A stretch of DNA of 31,757 nucleotides from Bacteroidales bacterium (GTDB lineage Bacteria; Bacteroidota; Bacteroidia; Bacteroidales; UBA3824). Positions 25,055 to 31,757 of the stretch are shown here, piece by piece. The stretch lies in NCBI GenBank assembly GCA_017543645.1, contig JAFYFR010000117.1, forward strand, positions 1-31,757. The letters run 5' to 3'. Both the position numbers and the translations under genes were made by a program. The notes beneath the pieces are model-generated. The model searched no databases and had not been told where the DNA came from. It saw only the letters and a list, made by a program, of their open reading frames with translations. How positions within the stretch are numbered: the stretch's first letter is position 1; the number at the start of each line of letters is the position of its first letter.

Positions 25055-27748
25055 ATGGGAAACGACAAAATAAAATACAACAGACTAAACACTATCAGAT
25101 GGAAAGCCGTGATTTCCGCCTCGGTAGGCACGTTATTGTTGTGCGCAGCCGTTTTGCTTGTATATCACAAAGTTATCAATCAAAAACTGTCGGAATACAG
25201 CCGTCAAAAAAACAATATCCAAAACGAAACACATTCAGAGCAATTTGTCTACCAGCTTCAAGCCACGATATACAACCTCAACGCACAAGCCGAGGCACTT
25301 ACCGAGCAGATACAGCAGATAGGCAACGCAGCCCTGCCTGTTACCACTGGCATAATGTCGTCGTACTTGAAAAAAGACGCCACCCTCAAATCTATATTCA
25401 TAATCTCGGAGCCATATGTACTTACAAATTCCGACAGCCTGTTGGTAAACACCAATCCCGGATTTCCAATAGGATGGTACGGCAAATTCACACGGCACGA
25501 AAACACCGGCACACCGGAACTCAGCAACGACCTGCAGGCCACTCCTAACGAGGTGTACGACCTTTACCGCGACACCAAGCACGACATAACATCCAAAATT
25601 CAGTCGCTCAACATCGACGGCGAAGCTTCCAACACGCTCGTCAGCCTGATACCGTTTTTCAACAAAGGAAAATTCGCAGGCGTAATAGGAGCCGAAATCG
25701 ACATGAAGTATTACCGCAACATACTCGACGAGACAATCCCCTCCGACCAATACTACATCATCGCCGACAAAAACGGTTATATTTTCTACTCACGCAAAAA
25801 AGAGTTTCAAAACCAACATATCACTGAGGCATTGCGTTTTACAGAGGAAAAATTCAACATCATGGCCAAAACAGGCGAAAATCTGCCCGCCGACGTTGAA
25901 ACCAACCTCGTGGAAGACAACAACCGCAGCGTCTATCTCCACAACAAAAAAATATCGATGCCCTACACCGATGATTTTTTTGCAATTATATCCATTACGC
26001 CCTCAATTTCAATCAAGGCCGAACAGCTCAAAGCCGAAGGTTCGGTAGTGGTTATCGCTCTGATACTGCTCGCCATTTTTGTAATAGCGGTAATCATTAT
26101 CACAGGCTACATCACCAAACCTCTCGCCATTTTGGGCAACACTGTGAAAAAAATCGCAGGAGGCAATTTCGACATCGACAGCGGCACAAGCACACAGGCA
26201 CTGCAGACCACCGAGTTTGCATCAATACTTCATTCGCTGCAGAACCTCACCAACTCGTTGAAACAGACCGCAGATTTTGCGTCCGAAATCCGTATGGGAA
26301 ACCTTGACGCCCAATATAAAGTGTCAATAAAAAACAACGCCATCGGCACAGCATTAGTTTCGATGCGCGACAGCATGATAGAGACCCGCGACAAGGAGCA
26401 AAAACGTATCGCCGAAGAAAAACGCACCCAGTGGGCCACCGAGGGTCACTCCATTTTCAGCGATATTCTGCGAAACAGCATCTCCGACATTCACAAACTG
26501 AGCAACGACGTTATCGACAACCTCGTGCCGTATATCAATGTAAACCAAGGCGGTATATTTATCCGCACCAAGTCGCACGACGACCCCGAAAAAGAGGTTC
26601 TCGAGCTTTACGGTGTGTTCGCCTTCGGACACGAAAGATTCCACAAACACATCATACAGTTAGACGAAGGTCTTATAGGAGCGTGCGCCATGGAAAAACA
26701 CACCATCGTACTCAACAATGTACCAGACAATTACGCCGACATCAGCTCGGGTCTTGGCAAGGCTAAGCCCAAAGCCATAATGTTTGTGCCGCTCGTATAC
26801 AACGACACGCTCTACGGTGTAATGGAGTTTGCATCGTTTAAGGAGTTCGAGACATACCAGATTTCCTTTGTTGAGCGTATCTCCGAAAACGTGGCATCCA
26901 CCATAGCCAACGCCAAAATCAACGAGCAGACAGCCGAGCTGCTCCAGCAGTCGCGCCTGCAGTCGAAACAGATGGAGGAGAAGGAAGCCAACCTCCGCAG
27001 CGAAATCGAAACACTATCCAGCCTTGTGGAAACATCGCAGTACGAACTATCGCAAATAGAAAAAACGCAGTACGCCCTCAACCGAGCCATCATGAGCGCT
27101 GTGTTCAGTCTCAAAGGTGAAACATTGGATGCCAACCGCAAGTTCTGCCTACGTTACACTCTCGACATCAACGACTTAAAACGAAAGAACATTTACGAAA
27201 TATTCCAGCTAACACTGGCCAAATACGATGATTTCAAACGAATTTGGGACAGTGTAAAGCAAGGCGGAACAGAAACTTACGTTACAGAGTTTAAAATCAA
27301 CAACTCGATTCGCAAAATCAGAAATATGCTCGTGCCGATTTACGATACCGACAACACCGTTGAAAAAATCCTCTGCCTCTCGTTCGACGTTACATCGCAA
27401 ATCAACACAGAAGAAGAACTTGCCAAAATACAGAAACAATACGCAACGGTAAGCGAGGACGCCAAGAACATGAAGAAACAGATAAAAGCGTTTACCGAAG
27501 ACATAGAACAGCTCAACCGCGAGCTTACCGACTCAAAACGGCAGAATGTAGAAAACCGTCAGAAATTCGACAAGGCATCCGCATCCGAAGCGTTCTTCAA
27601 GCGCGAGCTCGAGAAACGCATCACAAAATTCCGCAAAATTGAGGCTAACCTCAAGAACAAAGTCAAAACACTTGAATCTCAGATAGAAGAGCAAGAAAAA
27701 AAGAACAAGGGAGACCAAGACCACACGGAAAACAACCAACAACAATGA
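25055..27748 (+). CDS. Membrane dCache-HAMP-GAF-PAS receptor, no output domain
   Basis: 897 residues. Helix one is at about 16-38. The periplasmic dCache-like region (about 45-320) has ESGDT-type turns and YYIIADKNGYIFYSRKKE. Helix two is at about 331-353, followed by HAMP (ITKPLAILGNTVKKIAGGNF). The GAF domain (about 470-630) has VPDNYADISSGLGKAKPK, clearly paralogous to that of the upstream gene. A coiled coil links it to a PAS domain (about 671-788, GETLDANRKFCLRY to LSFDVTSQ), and a long coiled coil follows. No catalytic output is present. It starts 4 bp after the preceding gene; its TGA overlaps the ATG of the YfiR-like gene (ATGA), indicating translational coupling. The two receptors may share a partner. 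Confidence 0.9.
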   Translation: MGNDKIKYNRLNTIRWKAVISASVGTLLLCAAVLLVYHKVINQKLSEYSRQKNNIQNETHSEQFVYQLQATIYNLNAQAEALTEQIQQIGNAALPVTTGIMSSYLKKDATLKSIFIISEPYVLTNSDSLLVNTNPGFPIGWYGKFTRHENTGTPELSNDLQATPNEVYDLYRDTKHDITSKIQSLNIDGEASNTLVSLIPFFNKGKFAGVIGAEIDMKYYRNILDETIPSDQYYIIADKNGYIFYSRKKEFQNQHITEALRFTEEKFNIMAKTGENLPADVETNLVEDNNRSVYLHNKKISMPYTDDFFAIISITPSISIKAEQLKAEGSVVVIALILLAIFVIAVIIITGYITKPLAILGNTVKKIAGGNFDIDSGTSTQALQTTEFASILHSLQNLTNSLKQTADFASEIRMGNLDAQYKVSIKNNAIGTALVSMRDSMIETRDKEQKRIAEEKRTQWATEGHSIFSDILRNSISDIHKLSNDVIDNLVPYINVNQGGIFIRTKSHDDPEKEVLELYGVFAFGHERFHKHIIQLDEGLIGACAMEKHTIVLNNVPDNYADISSGLGKAKPKAIMFVPLVYNDTLYGVMEFASFKEFETYQISFVERISENVASTIANAKINEQTAELLQQSRLQSKQMEEKEANLRSEIETLSSLVETSQYELSQIEKTQYALNRAIMSAVFSLKGETLDANRKFCLRYTLDINDLKRKNIYEIFQLTLAKYDDFKRIWDSVKQGGTETYVTEFKINNSIRKIRNMLVPIYDTDNTVEKILCLSFDVTSQINTEEELAKIQKQYATVSEDAKNMKKQIKAFTEDIEQLNRELTDSKRQNVENRQKFDKASASEAFFKRELEKRITKFRKIEANLKNKVKTLESQIEEQEKKNKGDQDHTENNQQQ

Positions 27749-28266
27749 AAAGGCTATTGATAACTGTAACAATCCTAATGTCAGCATTGCTCACCACACT
27801 GACAACACAGGCGCAACAGTTTGATTATCAAAATATAATCAAATTCGCTCATTATGTCTACTGGCCAGATCCTCTTCCTCAGGACACCTTTATTATATAT
27901 ATAGCCGCAGAATCGCCCGAACCTCTAACTCTGATTACCGAATCGCTAAGTTCGCAAAAGTTCAAAGGCAAGCCGATTACGATAAAAATCTACACCGACG
28001 AAACGCCCATCGACGACGCTTTGGTGGTGTTTATCGACCACTCAGCCAACATATCCTACGATATTTTAGAAGGAAAACTAAAAAAAATGAAGATTCTAAC
28101 ATTGTCGAACAATAAAAATTTATTAAACTACGGCTGCATGTTCTTTATCGAACAAAAAGCAACCACAATCGACTATCTATTTAAAAAAGAGACAATTATA
28201 GATTCGGGGCTAATGTTCATGACCACTCTGCTCAGTCCTATACACCAATATAAAGAAAATAACTAA
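27745..28266 (+). CDS. YfiR-like (DUF4154) periplasmic protein
   Basis: 173 residues. A signal peptide (MKRLLITVTILMSALLTTLT, cleavage after TQA, before QQFD) is followed by a domain with IIKFAHYVYWPD. Its conserved end is KILTLSNNKNLLNYGCMFFI... with a final SGLMFMTTLLSP, the pattern of DUF4154/YfiR. In pseudomonads YfiR is a periplasmic repressor that holds the membrane cyclase YfiN inactive. Here the next gene is a hybrid kinase, not a cyclase, so I infer it regulates that kinase or the upstream receptors. The Cys pair used by redox-sensing YfiR was not found; only one Cys is present (in NYGCMFFI). Its ATG overlaps the preceding stop; the kinase starts 22 bp later. Confidence 0.85.
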   Translation: MKRLLITVTILMSALLTTLTTQAQQFDYQNIIKFAHYVYWPDPLPQDTFIIYIAAESPEPLTLITESLSSQKFKGKPITIKIYTDETPIDDALVVFIDHSANISYDILEGKLKKMKILTLSNNKNLLNYGCMFFIEQKATTIDYLFKKETIIDSGLMFMTTLLSPIHQYKENN

Positions 28267-28288
28267 AAAAGAATTAAAATATAACCAT

Positions 28289-30571
28289 ATGAATCCTTTT
28301 GCCAACCTATCAATAAAGCACAAAATCACATTCGCTGTAACATGTGCCGTGCTTATCACAGCAACTCTATGCTATATAGGTAGTATAGCCACACTCAGCA
28401 CCGCCAACAACAACGACTATCAGAAAAAATACGAAGACGTAGCCAAATCCATCGGTTTCTTAGCCGCAACGGGTATCGACCTAAAACAGTACGAAGATCT
28501 CAAAATAGTATGCGAATCGTTCGCTGTTTTCCCCGAAATTGAGTTTATCCAGTTCTACTCCATCGACCAAAAGCAGTTTTACCGCCACACTTTCGAAAAC
28601 AACAAGGATTTCACGCCTCCCGAAACATTCGAACCTAAAAACTCTGCAAAATTTGTAGACGGCTATCTAATTGTAACAAAGCCTATTATCCGTGACGACG
28701 AAACAGTAGGCGCATTGTATATGGAGGTGTCTACTGCAGAACTCGGAGGTCGCAAGCTGCACTACGCGGTAAGTGTGCTAATATTCATAGCTATTATTGT
28801 GATAGTCATGTTCTTAATAACTTCGCGGATGATAGCCAAACCGCTATGGAATCCCATCAACAAGCTTACAGAGCATATCAAAAAAGCCAACGACAACGGC
28901 GACTACACGCAAGACATTCCTTTGCCCCATAACCACGACGAAGTGGCAGACCTCTACAACGAGTTCCACAAGATGACAAAAATCATCGCCAAAACCGAGG
29001 CAGAACGTCAGAAAGCTGTTTCACAAGAAAAATCCACCAACGAGATTTACACCAAACTGAGTATGAATGCGTTTGAGGCACTGATCGTTACCGATGAAAA
29101 AGTCAAGGTAATATCGCTCAACCCCGCTGCCGAAAAACTCACTGGGTTCCACAACGACGAGGTGAAAGGTATTCCATTGCTCAGCCTGCTTCAACCAGAA
29201 CAAAGCCGCCGTGCAACTGCCGAAGCAGAGGTTAAGAAATTCCTCGAAACTGGCACGTGCCGCTATACCGAAGCACCTTTTGAGGGCGTTTGCGTCAATA
29301 AAAACGGCGAAACATACATTGCCGATATGACCGTGTCGAAATACGAAACCGACACAGCCAAAGGTTGTGCGCTCACAATCCGCGACATAACCAAACGCAA
29401 ACAATGGGAGAAAGAACTTATAGAGGCAAAGCAGAAAGCCGAAGAATCAGACAAGCTGAAATCGGCGTTTCTCGCCAACATGAGCCACGAGATTCGCACT
29501 CCGATGAACTCAATTATAGGTTTCTCGGAACTTTTGGCAAAAACCAGCGGACTTACCGGCACAAAAGCCAAGTATCTCGACCTCATTGTTAGCAGCGGAA
29601 AGAGCCTCTTGAACCTTATCAACGACATTATCGACATCTCCAAAATCGAAGCCGGACAACTCAAAGTAAAGACACGCAAGTTGCCGCTCAACCCGATGAT
29701 GAACGAGATTTACATTTCGCAGTACCAAATCAACAACATCAAGGAAAAAGGCATAGAATTTACAGTGAAAAACGCTGTAGAAACCGACGACTTCCAGATA
29801 GAGACCGACCCGTTCCGTTTCAAGCAGGTAATCAACAACCTCATCACCAATGCGATGAAGTTTACCGACAAGGGCTATATCGAGTTCGGATACCGATTCA
29901 ACACTCCGGAAGAACTGCTTTTCTACGTAAAGGACACAGGTCAGGGAATGCCTCAGGACAAACTCAACGTGATATTCGAGCGTTTTGGACAAATAGAGCA
30001 GAATGGCGACAAAAACCAGCAGGGAACAGGTCTGGGTCTCGCCATCTCCAAAAAACTTGTGGAACTGCTCGGCGGCAAAATGTGGGTAGAATCTACCGAA
30101 GGAGAAGGCAGCACATTCTTCTTCACGCTTCCATACGACCCAGAACTTAACATTGCCGACGAATACGGAGCTTCCGGCTCGGACGACAACTCCGAAACAA
30201 CACTCAAAGGCAAAAAAATAATGATTGCCGAAGACGAGGAGATGAACCGTATGCTTATGCGCGAGATACTCGCCGAGACAGGTGCCGAAATTATCTGGGC
30301 AGAAAACGGTCAGCAGGCTGTTGAAACCATGAAGGCACATCCCGAAATCGACCTCATACTTATGGACATCAAGATGCCGGTGATGAACGGTTACGATGCC
30401 ACACGAGCCATTAGGGAGTTCAACAAAGAGGTTGTGATAATAGCACAGACAGCCTACGCCCTTACCGACGAAAAAGACAAGACAATTCAGGCAGGGTGCA
30501 ACTACTACATGACCAAACCGATAAGCATTCCACTGCTCATGAAGATTCTCAACGGATTTCTTAAAAAATAA
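28289..30571 (+). CDS. Hybrid histidine kinase with CHASE8-like sensor
   Basis: 760 residues. Helix one (about 11-33), a periplasmic domain of about 120 residues resembling the CHASE8 sensor of YfiN (SIGFLAATGIDLKQYEDLKI), helix two (about 157-180) and HAMP (about 181-240). A PAS domain (about 255-375, IVTDEKVKVISLNPAAEKLT) precedes HisKA with phospho-acceptor H400 in NMSHEIRTPMNSIIGFSELL. The ATPase domain has an N-box (NNLITNAMKF) and G-boxes (DTGQGMP, GTGLGLAIS). The receiver domain has D693 in LILMDIKMPVMNG and K in YMTKPIS. All catalytic residues are present. There is no DNA-binding or other output domain, so a phosphotransfer partner is needed elsewhere. A UUCG-capped terminator follows at 30598-30627. 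Confidence 0.95.
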   Translation: MNPFANLSIKHKITFAVTCAVLITATLCYIGSIATLSTANNNDYQKKYEDVAKSIGFLAATGIDLKQYEDLKIVCESFAVFPEIEFIQFYSIDQKQFYRHTFENNKDFTPPETFEPKNSAKFVDGYLIVTKPIIRDDETVGALYMEVSTAELGGRKLHYAVSVLIFIAIIVIVMFLITSRMIAKPLWNPINKLTEHIKKANDNGDYTQDIPLPHNHDEVADLYNEFHKMTKIIAKTEAERQKAVSQEKSTNEIYTKLSMNAFEALIVTDEKVKVISLNPAAEKLTGFHNDEVKGIPLLSLLQPEQSRRATAEAEVKKFLETGTCRYTEAPFEGVCVNKNGETYIADMTVSKYETDTAKGCALTIRDITKRKQWEKELIEAKQKAEESDKLKSAFLANMSHEIRTPMNSIIGFSELLAKTSGLTGTKAKYLDLIVSSGKSLLNLINDIIDISKIEAGQLKVKTRKLPLNPMMNEIYISQYQINNIKEKGIEFTVKNAVETDDFQIETDPFRFKQVINNLITNAMKFTDKGYIEFGYRFNTPEELLFYVKDTGQGMPQDKLNVIFERFGQIEQNGDKNQQGTGLGLAISKKLVELLGGKMWVESTEGEGSTFFFTLPYDPELNIADEYGASGSDDNSETTLKGKKIMIAEDEEMNRMLMREILAETGAEIIWAENGQQAVETMKAHPEIDLILMDIKMPVMNGYDATRAIREFNKEVVIIAQTAYALTDEKDKTIQAGCNYYMTKPISIPLLMKILNGFLKK

Positions 30572-30590
30572 GCCAATCGAAATATGATTA

Positions 30591-31757
30591 TCAAATCAAT
30601 GGCGTGGCTTCGGCAACGCCATTTTTTGTTGCAACCTCTATTTGATAAAACTCATTGAGGCGGGGGTTCTCGGTCTTGAATTTCAGGCGGATGTAGTTCT
30701 CGCCGTAGCCGTAAACGTAGCCGTCGTCGCCAATGGTTTCGGCAAGAACGCATTGAGTTCTGCCAACCATACTGTCGAAGTATTTTTGCGTAAGGCGGTC
30801 GGCAAGTTGGCGCAATTGTTTCGATCGTGCGTTCTTAACTTTCTCATCCACTTGGTTTTCCATTGTGTCGGCTTTGGTGCCGCTGCGTCGTGAATATTTA
30901 AATACGTGGATATGACCAAATCCGATACGCTCTGCCGCATCTAAGGTTTGAAGAAAATCTTCGTCGGTTTCGCCGGGTAAACCTACAATAATATCTGTTG
31001 TAATGTTAAAATTAGGGATAATGCTTCTAAATTTGTCGGCTATTGCAAAAAAATCTTCTCTTGTGTAATGGCGGTGCATACGTTTGAGTACGTCGTTGCT
31101 GCCGCTTTGCAAACAGAGGTGAATGTGTGGCGCAAGTTTCGGATTTTTAAACAGTTGGATAAAACTATCCGAAAAATCGTCGGGCTCAATCGACGCTATA
31201 CGCAAACGGAAATCCTTATCAATCAGCAAAATGCGTTTAATCAAATCTTCAAATCCGATACCTTTATAATTATACTTAGAAATGTTGACGCCGGTGAGCA
31301 CAATCTCTTTAAAACCGTAATCAAGTTCGGTGGTGATGTTTGCGATAATATCCTCAGCGGGACGCGACACAGCCCTTCCGCGCACGTAAGGCACTATGCA
31401 GTACGAACAAAAATTGTTGCAGCCGTCTTGAATTTTTACGATAGAGCGGGTGTGGAATGTTTCTTTGGCGGGTTCAAACCCAAACACATCGCCCTCAAAA
31501 CTGTCCACAGTCGAAAATTCGCCGCCGAGATGCGCCTCCACAATGTCGAAAATGCGGTTTTTGTGTTTGTTGTCTACCACAATAACGTTGGAATTGTTGA
31601 CGAGATATTTTTTTGAGTATTGCTCTGCCATACAGCCTGTTACTATCACGAGCGAACCTTTGCGGATGGCGCGGTTGATATATTCGCGGCTCTTTTTGTC
31701 GGATTGGTTGGTGATGGTGCAGGTGTTGATAACGCAAATTTCGGCGTCGGAATTTTC
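30591..31757 (-). CDS. mtaB: tRNA (N6-threonylcarbamoyladenosine37-C2)-methylthiotransferase MtaB, 5' end outside window
   Basis: Radical-SAM enzyme adding a methylthio group to t6A37 of tRNA. The frame runs to the window edge: upstream of the GTG at 31649 the codons translate as ENSDAEICVINTCTITNQSD..., so the GTG is internal and the true start lies past 31757. The N-terminal UPF0004 region has NTCTITNQSDKKSREYI and VIVTGCMAEQ with iron-sulfur cysteines. The radical-SAM motif is CNNFCSYCIVPYVRGR. A TRAM-type segment is at the end (YGYGENYIRLKF). VNTCTVTN-type spacing favours MtaB over MiaB. About 388 of an expected 430-440 residues are visible. The stop overlaps a plus-strand terminator stem. 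Confidence 0.92.
   Translation of the reverse strand, partial: ENSDAEICVINTCTITNQSDKKSREYINRAIRKGSLVIVTGCMAEQYSKKYLVNNSNVIVVDNKHKNRIFDIVEAHLGGEFSTVDSFEGDVFGFEPAKETFHTRSIVKIQDGCNNFCSYCIVPYVRGRAVSRPAEDIIANITTELDYGFKEIVLTGVNISKYNYKGIGFEDLIKRILLIDKDFRLRIASIEPDDFSDSFIQLFKNPKLAPHIHLCLQSGSNDVLKRMHRHYTREDFFAIADKFRSIIPNFNITTDIIVGLPGETDEDFLQTLDAAERIGFGHIHVFKYSRRSGTKADTMENQVDEKVKNARSKQLRQLADRLTQKYFDSMVGRTQCVLAETIGDDGYVYGYGENYIRLKFKTENPRLNEFYQIEVATKNGVAEATPLI
30598..30627 (+). terminator. UUCG-capped intrinsic terminator of the hybrid-kinase operon
   Basis: An 8-bp stem (aatggcgt at 30598-30605 with acgccatt at 30616-30623), a G/A mismatch and two further G-C pairs close a ttcg tetraloop (30609-30612). 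Six T follow (30622-30627). It lies 27 bp after the kinase stop and is wholly inside the 3' end of the convergent mtaB coding region. Confidence 0.85.

Noticed and set aside
29510..30340. A long (276-codon) minus-strand frame opposite the hybrid kinase
   Set aside because: It is the antisense shadow of HisKA/ATPase/receiver sequences, whose kinase motifs are intact on the plus strand; it shows no domain of its own.

Overview
The window looks like a chromosomal segment of a Bacteroidota bacterium, most likely in the Bacteroidales. Starts generally lack Shine-Dalgarno sequences. Several genes are preceded by the Bacteroidota-type promoter TTTG-N19/21-TAnnTTTG. The gene families also fit: a PorE-like TPR/beta-propeller/OmpA protein, a SpoIIE phosphatase with the 'YAQTIQTAMLP' linker, a stand-alone lysA, mtaB, and GAF domains with an 'SGxGxxKP' loop. 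I see no tRNA, rRNA, CRISPR array, transposase or phage gene. No stretch longer than about 240 bp lacks a gene.

Layout. 1-697: 3' end of glyA and its terminator. 717-2841: a membrane phosphatase with an extracytoplasmic sugar-binding-protein-like sensor and a cytoplasmic SpoIIE domain. 2838-5007 (minus): a Tim44-like/zinc-ribbon membrane protein and a TPM-domain membrane protein. 5145-6344 (plus): a PspA-like coiled-coil membrane protein and an unlisted 49-residue membrane peptide. 6346-6960 (minus): a fumarylacetoacetate-hydrolase-family enzyme. 7197-10472 (plus): an ATP/ADP-translocase-like carrier fused to HEAT-like repeats and a degenerate cyclic-nucleotide-binding-like domain. 10484-14541 (minus): two methyl-accepting chemotaxis proteins in tandem. 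14606-21682 (minus): a PorE-like OmpA protein, priA, aspC and a CE1-type esterase. 21755-22906 (minus): lysA. 23143-30571 (plus): a four-gene signalling operon of two HAMP/GAF receptors with no output domain, a YfiR-like periplasmic protein and a hybrid histidine kinase. 30591-31757 (minus): mtaB, cut by the window edge.

Themes. Seven of the 18 genes are signal-transduction proteins, mostly membrane receptors. They sit among housekeeping genes (glyA, aspC, priA, lysA, mtaB). The most unusual block is the 23143-30571 operon. There, two receptors that end in coiled coils are tightly or translationally coupled to a YfiR-like periplasmic regulator and a hybrid kinase, with no diguanylate cyclase, the usual YfiR partner. 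The MCP pair has no che gene nearby. No partner (anti-sigma factor, CheA/CheW, response-regulator output) is encoded in the window, so the downstream wiring is inference.
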